A stretch of DNA of 64,000 nucleotides from assembly GCA_032622095.1 (NCBI GenBank), contig CP136061.1:191896369-191960368 (forward strand). Direction: 5' to 3'. The number at the start of each line of letters is the position of its first letter. Position 1 is the first letter of the stretch. Of this stretch, positions 48,545-60,987 are shown piece after piece. Position numbers and translations under genes: made by a program. The notes below the pieces were generated by a model, which was given only the letters and a program-made list of their open reading frames with translations, was not told the origin of the DNA and made no database searches. Source of the stretch: Siphonodentalium dalli. Taxonomy: Eukaryota; Mollusca; Scaphopoda; Gadilida; Siphonodentaliidae.

Positions 48545-49872
48545 CAGGGAGTGATTGTATGGCCATTTTGATATGATCATCGATGTGGTGAACAAGTATA
48601 CATGGAGTGACCATATAGTCATGGTGAGGTGTAGGGTTATACCTGGTGTGACAGCATTACTGTACAGTCATGTGTGGGTGTATGGTCACGCGTCATGTGT
48701 ATGTATATAAAGCGAGTGGCTACATATGGAGTGATTGCATGTTCATGGGTGGGTTGCGGAGGTATACCGTTGGGTGACTATCGCTTTCCACAATAACTCA
48801 TGGATATGTTAATTGATAGAGAGGTAATTCAGACTGTTCCCTAGCATGATGGCGTGTTATCTGCACAATGGAGGAAGCGGTTTTCCTGACATGTCAATCA
48901 ATTTTGATGCCAATGGGCTAGTATGTTTGAGTTATTTGGCAGAGTAGCCATATAATATGGCCCATTTCAGTTCAGTTTCAAAGATCTGCCCATTTCCGTT
49001 CGAAACAATCATGGTTAATCACAAAAGAAGTTTTGGTAACATCCCATACTGCATCCTTTAGCATGAATGTGTCATGCCGCATAAGGTACTGAAACAACCA
49101 AAATAGAACATTTAGTTGTCAGTGAATTATGTTACATATTTAATAACCACGTATTTGTCAACAGCAGAGAAATATGTTCGAGATATATGTGAAAATTAGA
49201 TGATTTTTTTTTACCAAATTTGGTTTCCATTTTGCAAGGTTATTTGGCTAAAAACACCTCAGTGTCACGCATTTAAGACATATCAAAACAATAGCCAGAT
49301 TTTATACCGAAGATAGTTCCATTTTACTTGAAAAAATCGTCAAAACCCGAAACGTGATTTATTTTGCCGATTTTGATGTCAAGTTTGTGATAGAAAATTC
49401 CAATAAATCTGGTAATGTCAGTGGCTATATATATAATACTAACAATCAAGCGACGTGCATCAGAAATTCAATGTATAAAATACACAATAGCCAACTGTAT
49501 TAATTATACCCCAACTTTTAACCGATTGCATGACAAGCTGGGGCGATATCTACCATTTTTACTATTTTCGCCGTCATTTTGGCAGCCATTGAGTCAGATT
49601 GAGTTGGAATATTCATAAATAATGGTATGCCTTACTAACAGTGCACAGTTCTGCCCATTTCTTGTTGAAATATGACTACAATCCCAATGGTGATTTTGGT
49701 GAATTTTTTACCGCATTCTGTAAAATCAAATTTTGAGGGATCGGAAGAGACTGGGGGCACATTAATGGCACATCTCATTGCTCCAACGATCACTTAAATG
49801 AACACTACAAAATAAAGCCAGAATTACCAGTCAGTTCCATACAGCAGAAACTGATCTAGAGGTTATTAGTAA

Positions 49873-52800
49873 ACAAGACAGTCAAAGACTGTGGGGTAGC
49901 TCACCAGACTGCAAAGACTGATAAGACTGGGACTCTGGAGACCATAACAGTCAGAACTTTTCATAATCACTTTAAAAGAAGTAGATCTAAACAGGATATG
50001 TGGATAGAGAGGCTTCATGTATTTAGATTGGTGAATATCTCCTATCAAATTACCAACTGTACACTACTGATCACCCTCCCCCCTCCTCCAGCTCATGTCC
50101 CCTCCCGACCGGGCTCCAGACTCCCCAAGTATTAAGTTGGAATTTCACAACCGACATCTCCAACTTTCTCAATTGTTGAAAATTTCCAATCTCACAAGTG
50201 CCTTTTTATAAAACTATTTAGACATGTTTGAAGCCCAAATATCCATGGACCCAAAAACACCATACATGTCTGTCATATTAATCAGTAAGGTAGTTCCAAT
50301 GTAGATGTTTTAATGAATTTATATTTTAATGATTTTATTAGACACAGAAGTGTTAAGTCCCCATAGCGCCGTCATTTCTTGACAGGTTGACCTTATTTTA
50401 ACAAATATGTATCTCAGTCACCAAAGGACCTTCCATACTATACGTAAGCTAAATTGTCCAACCTCTCGAGAAGAAATTTTAAGAATTACGGCAGAGACAA
50501 ATAGTTATGTCCATGGTCCTGCCCGTTTTAACCTGGTGACCCAATCTGAATAAACTTGAATCCCAGTCATCAAAGAACCCTTCATACTAATTATCAGTAA
50601 AATAGACCTGATGGTTCTTGTGAAGGAAGCATATTTAAGAATTATTATGAAGGGAAACAGACTTTCGCTTGGCCCTTACTTGACCTGGTGACCCCATTTT
50701 AACAAATCTGAATTCAAAATCAAACAAGAACATTCCATGCTAAATAAGCCAACTAATTCTTGCAAACACGTTTTAAGAATTACTATGGAGAGATATGTCC
50801 CTTACTCTGCCCTTATTTGATTCTGTGATCCCATTTTCACAAATCTGAATTTGTGTCACCCAAGGTCATTTCATACCAAATATAAGCAAAAGACATGTAA
50901 GCCATTTGGTTCTTGCCAAGACATATCAAGAATTACCAAAGGAGCCTCAATATTAAATGTGAGCTATTAAAATAGACCTGGCGATTCTTTCAAAGAAAAC
51001 ATTTCAAGGGTTACTATAGAGGGAAAGTATGCCCCTGACGTTTCCCCTAGTTGGCCCTATCTGAACAAAAGATCATCAACTGTTGGAAATTTATCAAAAC
51101 CTTACTGATAATACCAGTTTATATCAAAATTATGAGTACCAAACATGAATTCATAGCATAGACAGGGTGGGTGCAGGAGTTTCAAATCTCCTATCTCTGC
51201 CCCTATTTGAACCAAATGTAAATGCCAATCTATGAGATTCAATGATCTCTGATAATTGTTCCTTGAAATCATAAATACCACACATCATTATCACAGATGA
51301 AAAGAAGTTAATAGCCTAGATAAACATAATATAACACTTGCCTAGAATACAGCACATGGGAATTAATATAATTTAAATTGAAATGAATGAAACAAATAAA
51401 CATTATCTGTGACGTGTTTATCAACAGCTGTCAGCTAAGATAAGGTCCCATTATTATAGCATGGCAGTATATATTATCTCTGATGGCAGTAGACAAGCTT
51501 GAGATAACATTGTGGCCTTAGAATCAGGTGTTAGGTAGCTATGTCATCTCATTCAATAACACAGTGGGTGCTCAATGGAGAAATCTTCTCTTAAAGACTT
51601 TCGTAGCACATGACAAACAGATGAGTTATAAAGGGTCATAACTCTGTTAAAATATATCGGATCAAACCCATATTCGAACTTGATCTGTATTTAGAGGTCA
51701 GAAATTCATATACCAAATTTGGTGTCGATCAGATGAAAAATGTTTGAGTCATCCTGGCTTGGATGAATTATATTTAAAAAAAAGAGTGGAAAGGGTTAAA
51801 TAAACAATACCAAAATCCACACAGACGAAGAACGTGCTAAGAAAGACCTAGGTAAGAAATATGAGGCAGATCAGAAGAAAATGTTTTGACTTAGATGCAT
51901 CAGATAGCATTTGTGTGCAGGGTTAATTATTTTCCAAACTGATCAACCAATCGATACCAAAAATTATACAGGTGAGGGGTGTGTATGAGGTCCCAAAACG
52001 GTGAATTTAATGACACTATTCCCCCAAGGTGGAATATCATTAACGAATTCACCCTCTGGGGACCTCATTTCCTAAAAGATTTACTATGGAGGGAAAGAGT
52101 TATGGCCCTAGCTTTGCACCTATTTGATCTGATGAACTTATTTGAACAAATCTGATTGTGAGTCACCTAGGGAACATGCATACTAAGATATATAAACATA
52201 TTTGATCGTTAATATGGAGAAGAAAACAAATGTTGATAGATGGATCGATAGACATCCCAACAGACTGATGGATGGAAGGACCGCCTGACAGACAGAAGAC
52301 AAATTCAAGCCAATATACACCCCCAATGTTTCTTTGAAAAATCAGGGTATGATTTCATCGGTATGAGTGAGCCTGGTTAAGAAAATAATATGCCATCCAA
52401 GTCTGAATATAGTGTGTCTAACATCTGCAGAATGAGGTTCCCAAAAGGTGAATTTAATGACAATATTCTGCAAGGCGGGCTAGCATCACCAGATTCATCC
52501 TCAGTCTGATTAGGCCTCACCAGCCATGGGTAACCTTGGAACAGATTGAAGTTCTACAGTTGAAGTTGGTAATGCATACCCATTGAGCACCTCAATTATG
52601 CATTTAATCTTCTGCAAATTAGGGGGACATAGAAACTGAACAGAAGGGAACAAGTCAAAAATTTCAATTTGATACTTGATGATGAAGAAGATGTTGCCTA
52701 AGCAGAATTAAGTCCATGGAGGGTGTATTTGGTGATGCTAGCATGCTGTACAGGGTAGCAACACTAAATTCGCCCCCTGGGGACCTCATTCTGCAAATGT

Positions 52801-53865
52801 CAGACACACTAAATTCAGGGAGTGTGTTTAACATTGCTAGCAGTTACAATGTTTACACAAGCTGCTAGTTGACATATTATTCTAATCTTGATTAATGACT
52901 TGTTTCTCTATCCATCTATCCACAAAGATATATCTGCAACTTTAATAGAACAGGTATTAAGTGGAAGCTGGAGATTTGGAAGGAATGTTGGTTGGGTGCA
53001 GTGGACTACAGGGTGGGGTGGGTGAGGTGGGGATGGGGTGGGGTGAATTTGGGCTATGTGGGAGGGAGATGGGTAAAGAAATATTTCTGTAATTTCAGAA
53101 TATTAAAGTTTCATAACTCTGCAGCTGTTATAATGGTGTCACTTTTAAAAAAATTTATGAAATGATTAAAAAATAAATTTTCTGTTAGTTAAATTGAGTA
53201 AGGTGAAAATTTCCAAAATCCGAATTTAACATTTTTTTTTTTTTTTAGTTATGTCACTGGCTCCGCCCACATTCGACCCAGTGACCTCATTTGAACAAAT
53301 CTGAATAACAGTCCTCCAAGGACACTTTGTACCAAATATGAACCCATTCGGCTCAATGAAATTTGAGAAGAAGTCGTTGTAAGAACTACAGAGTTATGGC
53401 CCTGGCTTCACAACTATTTGACCCAGTGACCTCATTTGAACAAATCTGAATAACAGTCCTCCAAGGACACTTTGTACCAAATATGAACCCATTCGGCTCA
53501 ATGAAATTTGAGAAGAAGTCGTTGTAAGAATTACAGAGTTATGGCCCTGGCTTCACAACTATTTGACCCAGTGTCCTCATTTGAACAAATCTGAATGAGA
53601 GTCACATAGGGAACATCCACACCAAATATGAACCAATTCGGTCTGACGGTTTCAGAGGAGAAGATGTTCAAAGAATTGTTGACGGACGGACGGACAGACG
53701 CACTGGCCAGAGTATACTTGTGTGGTGACCGCACATACCTATGAATACTTGTGGGATGCGATCTTTTGTTTGAGTAATTTGTGGGGTGCAACCCACAACT
53801 GACGATTTTTTAAAGAGCGTATTTTTAAAGAGCGGCCCCAAACCTCGTCTCAGGTGAGCTAAAAA
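49873..53865 (+). mobile_element. Unclassified insertion, long copy (4.0 kb)
   Basis: Interrupts the arm repeat; the continuous versions at 2440-2460 and 56877-56910 show the empty site. It has the same start (ACAAGACAGTCAAAGACTG) and end (CTCAGGTGAGCTAAAAA) as the 2.3-kb insertion at 22951-25271. It contains three palindrome copies, a 'gggtcataactc' repeat block (51636-51800), a G-rich stretch and near-identical tandem units of about 144 bp (53281-53568) marked by GACCTCATTTGAACAAATCT. No protein is encoded. Confidence 0.6.
53008..53071 (+). other. G-rich stretch, possible G-quadruplex
   Basis: At least six runs of three or four G separated by 1-5 bases (GGGTGGGGTGGGTGAGG, then GGGGATGGGGTGGGG), inside the 4-kb insertion. 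Confidence 0.6.
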
Positions 53866-54010
53866 GCATCAAATTTCCACTTCCGGCTTCCATTTTGGCG
53901 ACCATCTTGGATGGGGAGTTCCCATTTTACTATGAAAAGTGGAATTGTATCTTAGCTTCACAAAAGTATATACATTTGTATACATATAACAAGAATTTCT
54001 CACTATAATT

Positions 54011-54510
54011 TGCCATTCTTATCATGTGCACCACAGCTACTACCTGAACCAACCAGTGTCCATATAAAACTTCGTTTATTGTGGTCAATCAATAACTAAA
54101 TCCGAAAAACTGTTATATTGTGTTTATGGATTACCGATGATGATATTATCTTAAATTGAAACTTATCACATGAAATTTGTGCAAATTGGTACAAACTAAG
54201 TCCAAATTATTATTTTACTTATTTTACTAACTTTTGAAAAAAATCCATTCGTTTTCATTGGCAACAAACAACATTTTGGTGACCTGGGCCCAAATTTTAC
54301 AGTCTGTTATATATATTGGCCTTTTCTCGATTGGACAAAACAATGACTACATCGATCTGAATGTTACTATTCACATAGTTGGTCGTCAAAATAAACTACC
54401 CTATACCGTAAACTATACAGGGGTTGGTTGCTATGGCAACTGCTTAATCACCCTAACTGACCTCGGATTTTTGTGCCTACCGATTTTTTAAAACTGAGAC
54501 ATACCAAAGA
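54011..54510. other. No recognisable gene
   Basis: An 85-codon plus-strand frame (54234-54491) has no recognisable motif. Confidence 0.4.
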
Positions 54511-54514
54511 TTAA

Positions 54515-55877
54515 TGGCCCACTTAATTTTCGAACCACCAGATCACATTATATACAAAATATTCCATATTATATACCATTTGAAAGAGGAAGCTCCAAAT
54601 CATTGTATTATCAACTGATCTGGTCGAATAAACTGGGAACATTGTTTTTGTCGAGGTACTGATGTGTGTTCTATGATTAATTTTGATCCAGACTGTACTA
54701 TAAAGTCTATTATTCTCAATGGAAGGGGAATAACTCGATCTCTTAGTTTGAATGCTGATGCAAGGGGGGAGTATTGGAATGAATCTGAGAACCTCTATCA
54801 CTTGGTGGACACTCCATGGACACAGCGGTTCCGTATTCTGGTGGAATATATATTTTTTGGTTCATCTTCCAAATGGTATATAATATGATCATACGCAAGC
54901 GTAATAAACGAACCAAAGCTAAAACAATCACATAGGGGTTTCTGCATGTGGCGTTTAAAACAATTCTTGTCAAAATCACTTTATAGATTCCCAGCAAATA
55001 AGATCCACATGCATTAGGCTTATGTCTAGTGGGGTAATTATAAATATTTATATATGTTGTCGAGAGTGCATGGAACTGAAACTAACCAGTATATTACTTG
55101 GCGTACTGGGGGAGCTCTCCGCTTCAGATACTCAGGATGTTCATTTCACTCATAACATGTCATCATGTCGATTTCAACGATAGTCGACAAACAACGTCAT
55201 CGTGTAACTTTCACCATTGACCGAATTCGCGTGGAACTGAATGTATCTACTGCTTTGTTCATAAGTATGTGTTTTCATTCTATTCAAGAAAATGGGATAT
55301 ATATGGATTATCAGATGCATATAACAATCAAATCCATATTAAACATTATCTTATTTCCTTTCGCACGGTATAGTCTCTACAGAGCCATGCAGTATTGAAC
55401 AACTGCTGTGAAACAGTTGGAAAATAAAACTTTGAGATACACGTAGAGATCGTGTTGAGTTGTGGTGATTTTAGTTTATTAAAAAAAATATTAAAACTTC
55501 CTAGGGTCCGATGATTTGATCCAGTAGAGTGCCGGAGTAGACCCGTTAGAAATTATGTATGGACCTACTTTCCCTTATAAATAAACACAAATAAATGATT
55601 TTATGACGTTTATATAAATAGGAGAATGTTGCACGTCGACTGATTTGGGTTGGCCTCTTGGCAGCCGATTGCGACATTAATGCTTTAAGCCCACCGATCT
55701 ACTGTGCGACATTCGCGCTCCCGAAACTCAAAACAACAGCGTCGTATTAGATAATAATTGGTGACAACACAAACTCAGATATAGTCTATATACGACCCAA
55801 AGCGTCCGGTTTTGATTCGTTAATATGGGATATGTTGTGTATAATGTAATCTGGTCATTCTAAAATTGAGTGGGCCT
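54515..55877. mobile_element. TTAA-flanked element, copy C (1.36 kb)
   Basis: Ends TGGCCCACTTAATTTTCGAA / AAAATTGAGTGGGCCT lie between TTAA duplicates (54511-54514, 55878-55881). The left 250 bases match copies A and B; the interior differs. No transposase is readable. Confidence 0.7.
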
Positions 55878-55881
55878 TTAA

Positions 55882-56204
55882 GTGTGCGAAATTTCGTAAT
55901 TTATTCACAAAGTGTAACGATTCGTCTATTTTCTGGCACATATCCGCTCCACTAATATCGTTTATATCGTTATATATATGAGCAAAAAAGAGCGTATATG
56001 TATGAGCAAAAAGAGCGTTCCTTATCATTTTAGAATATAAGTAGCACAAGTTGTACACATTGGTCACATGCCCAGGAGAATATCATGGGATGGGATAGGC
56101 TTGGACCTCAGGTTACATAAATGGGGACTGATAAATTTGCATGATTAAAAAGATCATTTATTATCAGCTCAGAAATATGTGGGAAAATTGGTGCACGGGA
56201 AGTG
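55882..56204. other. No recognisable gene
   Basis: Short sequence between the TTAA element and the satellite array. A GAGCAAAAA-GAGCGT phrase is repeated twice near 55980-56015. Confidence 0.4.
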
Positions 56205-56962
56205 ACCATATATAATGGCTCACTGTATACCTATTCACAACATTCATGATCATACAGTCGATCCCTGTATGCCAATTCGCCATACCATGGTCATATAGTC
56301 ACTCGATATATACATATACATCAAACCCACGACCATAGAGTCACCCCAGGTGTACATTTTCGCATCACCAATGACCATACAGCCCTTCCAGATGTACCAT
56401 TACCCTCACATGCACACGACCACTCATACCTTCTAGACTTGCGTATACACCCCACGCATGACAATTCAGCTACTCGCTTTATACACATACACACCATCCA
56501 TGCTCATACAACTATATACTCACTGTATACCTATAAATCCACCAAGGACAATATACATCCATGACATATATAGATATACATCCTACCCATTACCACAACG
56601 GCACTCCCTATATATATACCCACATGCACGCTCGCCAAAGACCACCCAGCTATACCCAGGCATGCATATAAACTTAAATCATGGCCGCACTGTCATTCCA
56701 CGTACACGTACATACATTATACATAGTCATTCGACCGCTACCTATTTATCCATATACCCCACCATGATCGCACGCACAACACATGTAAACATGTGCACCC
56801 ACATGTGACAATACAGCAAATACTTAAAAATACAAAATAAAGTCACAATTCTCAACCAGTTCCAAAAATCAGAAACTGATCTGGAAGATATCAATGAAAG
56901 GGCGTCATATTTTCTACTGCCGGTGGCCATTTTGGCGGCCATTTTGAAGATATGACATTTAT
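56205..56962 (+). repeat. Satellite array plus arm fragment
   Basis: 56205-56810 is the 45-60-bp satellite in forward orientation. 56820-56962 matches the arm repeat around 2385-2490, ending in a GGTGGCCATTTTGGCGGCC motif. Confidence 0.7.
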
Positions 56963-56965
56963 TCA

Positions 56966-59900
56966 TCTCATATATATTTTGAAGACCTCTGTCTGTTTGT
57001 TTGTTTGTCTGTGTGTTTGTTTGTCTGTCATTGATACAAATCTACGATTCTCGACCGATCGGAACGAAACTTGTTACGTGTGTGTAGTTTGACCAGGCGG
57101 TGGACGTTGTCGTATTGGCGAGTGGAGCTATCGACTTGAAATTTGGTTTTTGAATAGCCCGGACAACGTCGGGCTGGGTAGAGCTATCGACTTGAAATTT
57201 GGATACGAATTTTATCGGGTCGCCGAGCCCGTGCGACGCCAGCTTCGCGCATGCGCAGACCAGATCTCGAAAACGGGTGGAGCTATCGACTTGAAATTTG
57301 GTTTTTGAATAGCCCGGACAACGTCGGGCTGGGTAGAGCTATCGACTTGAAATTTGGTTTTTGAATAGCCCGGACAACGTCGGGCTCATCGGCTAGTCTC
57401 ATATATATTTTGAAGACCTCTGTTTGTCTGTCTGTATGTATGACGTTGTCGTATTGGCGAGCCCGTGCGGCGCCCGCTGCGCGCATGCTCAGACGAGATC
57501 TCGGAAAAGGGTGGAGCTATCGACTTGAAATTTGCTATGTGAATGTATCTTGCCCCGGATACGAATTTTATCGGGTCGCCGAGCCCGTTCGACGCCAGCT
57601 TCGCGCATGCGCAGACGAGATCTCGCAAACGGGTGGAGCTATCGACTTGAAATTTGGTATGTGAATGTATCTTGCCCCAGATACGAAATTTATCGGGTCG
57701 CCGAGCCCATGCGACGCCAGCTTCGCGCATGCGCAGACGAGATCTGGGAAACGGGTGGAGCTATCGACTTGAAATTTGGTATGTGAATGTATCTTGCCCC
57801 GGATACGAATTTTATCGGGTCGCCGAGCCCGTGCGACGCAAGCTTCGCGCATGCGCAGACCAGATCTCGGAAACGGGTAGAGCTATCGACTTGAAATTTG
57901 TTTTTTGAATAGCCCGGACAATGTCGGGCTGGTTTTGAATAGCCCGGACAACGTCGGGCTCATCGGCTAGTCTCATATATATTTTGAAGACCTCTGTTTG
58001 TCTGTCTGTCTGTCCTTTATAGAATCGAAAACGGGTTGACCGATCGAGACCAAACTTCCTATCCAAGGGTAAAATCCCACGGACACCGTCGGCGTCGCGT
58101 TTTGGAGAAGCTCAGAGCACCCGTTCTCCAATCTCAGTCACAAAAAAACGGCACTGCGGTGGTTAATCAAGTGATAATTTAATGAGCGTTTGTTTTTGAC
58201 GCATCGCTATAAAGAGCGTTTGTTTACCATTCAACGTTATTAGCATCTGCAGAGAGATATACGGGAACAATACTTTTGAGTGGTTAGACGAGATCTCGGA
58301 AACGGGTGTGGAGCTATCGTCTTGAAATTTGCTATGTGAACAGGGGGGGGGGGGAGGTGGTCTGCAAAAATAATCCGTATATAGGGCCGGGGTGGGTGGG
58401 TGGTCCAGAGGCGGAAAAAATTGTGCTTGTAAATTTTGTCCAAAATGGGTTTTTTCAAACATTTACAAGTACTGACCATGTAATGTTGTTTGTAAGCATG
58501 TTAGTACCATGCTTGTTGGTATAGGGCTATATAGGCAGCTAAAGTGACTCTTTAGCCTCAGATTTAGCAACATTCTTGATTTCACAGTATCCCGGACCAC
58601 TTCACAGTGGACCACTGTATTAACATTCAGGAAAATTTATGATCAACGGAAGAAATATTTAGTAACAAAATTAATATATTACCCAGTTGTATTATCTGAA
58701 TAAAAGTAATAAAACAAAAAAAAACTCTATCACAAATTGGATACTACATGGTGAATACTCAATGATGACTACTAGTAGATATCATTAACCTGATTGTTGC
58801 ATAACATGAAATTGAAAAGGGTATCTCATAAATTTCTAATGTCTAAAATACTGTCTTGTTCTGGCATGTAATCAAATTCATTCCTTCTGGTTATTTCTCA
58901 TCTTGAATGATTGCAAGTAATGTTAATTTGCAACAATTATCCAAATAAAACTGAATTGGTTATGATGAATGACATTACTGTTTACTGCTCAGACAATCCC
59001 AAATGAAGGTGACGCTATTCTCATTGGATTTTCGAACTTCATCTGGGAGCTTTACTGCTCAACAAGATGAAACTAAAATACTAATTGTATACTGTTATCA
59101 CTTACAAATAGATGAACTGAAATAATGTGATGCATTCAGATGCATTGAGAAATGACATTCAATTCTTCATTCTGGTCTATCAGCATACCAAACCACATCA
59201 AAATTTGACAACCAACACTTAACTTGTATTGCAAAAACTGTGTATGGACTGAATTTCATGAAGTCGAACAGGGCCCATAACTCTGGTAGGCATTGGTGGT
59301 CACAACCCGCGATATTATGCATGTCCGTCCCCCATTTCAGGTCCATCACCATGCCATAGGGCATCAAATATGACAACTGACTCTTGAGTTAAAATTCAAA
59401 ATGTTTGTACGGACAGACGGCTAGAGACGTCAACTATATACCCGCCGACTAATATCGGGCAGTATAATAACCATATATCTATGTGTATACATAACCAAAA
59501 AACAATTCCCACCCTCATCCCGTTGGATAAGACTAAAGAGTTCTTTGATCATGCACATATAATTGTGGAACCCGGCCCTGCCCTGTTTACCACTATTTAC
59601 ACTGGCCATTGTTCACTGTCAGACACAACACACTAGATATATTAAGGTTATAATGGGGTCTAGGGCAATTTGTGACATATAGTGTACCTACACAATGCTT
59701 AATTAATATTGTTGTTAGATACTGAAAACACCAGGAAACACATGGAAATACAGTATATTTTTCGTTTTTCTGATCTGTGTTAGTAAGGCAGTTAACAGTT
59801 ATTGAAGAACGGCTAAAAAAAACCTCTGAAATTTTGTTAAAAATATGAGAAACGGGGGGTGGGTCCCCAAACTTTTGGAGGATTTTTTTTTTTTTTGCAA

Positions 59901-60987
59901 AAATGGTGTGGTGGGTCCCTCGAGGTCGGAAAAAAAACTTTTTGGGCCCTATATGTGCAATTTTTTTCCAGCCCCCCCTGATGTGAATGTATCTTGTATC
60001 TGTGGCGCTTCCCCTTTCCAACGATGTATCACACGCCTGTGTCCGTTTAAAGTTTCTCCCTTAATTATCGGGAAGAACGCAGGACCATGCTTCAGTGATC
60101 GAAAAACATTCCGTAAATATATTACGCCGTCGAGAGATCGTGACGTGATCGCGTTTAACTCTTAACCGGCCGATGTCGCGTTAACTCATCACCGGCCGAG
60201 GTATCCGCAAATGACATTGGGCAATATATATATCTCGGAAACGTGTGGAGATATCGACATATTTGGTATGTGAATGTATCTTGCCCCGGATACGAATTTT
60301 ATCGCATGCGCAGACGAGATCTGAAACGGGTGGAGCTATCGACTTGAAATTTGGTATGTGAATGTATCTTGCCCCGGATACGAATTTGATCGGGTCGCAT
60401 GCGCATGCGCAGACCAGATCTCGGAAACGGGTGGAGCTATCGACTTGAAATTTGGTTTTTGAATAGCCCAGACAACGTCGGGCTCATCGGCTAGTCTCAT
60501 ATATATTTTGAAGACCTCTGTTTGTCTGTCTGTCGGTCATTTATACAAATCTACGATTCTCTACCGATCGGGACGAAACTTGGTACGTGTGTGTAGTTTG
60601 ACCATGCGGTCGTCGTTGTCGTATTGGCGAGCCCGTGTGGCGCCCGTGCAGCGCATGCGCAGACGAGATCTCGGAAACGGGTGGAGCTATCGACTTGAAA
60701 TTTGCTATGTGAATGTATCTTGCCCCGAATACGAATTTTATCGGGTCACTGAGCCCGTGCGACGCCAGCTTCGCGCATGCGCAGACGAGATCTCGGAAAC
60801 GGGTGGAGCTATCGACTTAAAATTTTGTATGTGAATGTATCTTGCCCCGGATACGAATTTTATCGGGTCGCCGAGCCCATGCGACGCCAGCTTCGCGCAT
60901 GCGCAGACGAGATCTCGGAAACGGGTGGAGCTATCGACTTGAAATTTGGTTTTTGAATAGCCCGGACAACGTCGGGCTCATCGGCTA
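56966..60987 (+). mobile_element. Helitron array, four copies, with a nested insertion
   Basis: Copies 56966-57396, 57397-57970, 57971-60494 and 60495-60987 each start TCTCATATATATTTTGAAGA; the first three end CATCGGCTAG and the last CATCGGCTA followed by T. The base before the array is A. Copies differ in the number of 122-bp units; successive units at 57410, 57532 and 57654 are exactly 122 apart. Copy 3 is split by a hAT-like element (58341-59980), and its part after the split also holds a block shared with the Helitrons at 10703-12182 (near 59999-60230). Confidence 0.8.
58341..59980. mobile_element. hAT-like element nested in a Helitron (1.64 kb)
   Basis: Starts CAGGGGGGGG and ends CCCCCCCTG, flanked by the direct repeat ATGTGAA (58334-58340, 59981-59987), which restores the interrupted Helitron unit when one copy is removed. 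Subterminal sequences on both sides share ATATAGGGCC and GCAAAAAT words. CAGGG ends and a 7-8-bp target duplication point to hAT. No transposase is found; the 142-codon minus-strand frame covering the right end is not a recognisable protein. Confidence 0.7.

Larger units (their letters stand above)
46641..54010. repeat. Fold-back composite: inverted arms around a satellite core
   Basis: 46650-47095 is the arm repeat in reverse orientation. 47110-48780 is the satellite in reverse orientation (GGAGTGACTATATGG words). 48790-49872 is the arm in forward orientation, continued at 53866-54010 after a 4-kb insertion. The 1-2640 locus has satellite and arm in the same relative order without a visible left arm. 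A (TA)n run lies at 48514-48541. Confidence 0.6.

Noticed and set aside
48147-48614. 155-codon minus-strand frame
   Set aside because: It is a translation of the degenerate satellite (repeated HIHLTNGH/YMYI-type runs).
59593-60021. 142-codon minus-strand frame
   Set aside because: It crosses the right end of the hAT-like element into the Helitron, and its composition comes from homopolymer runs.
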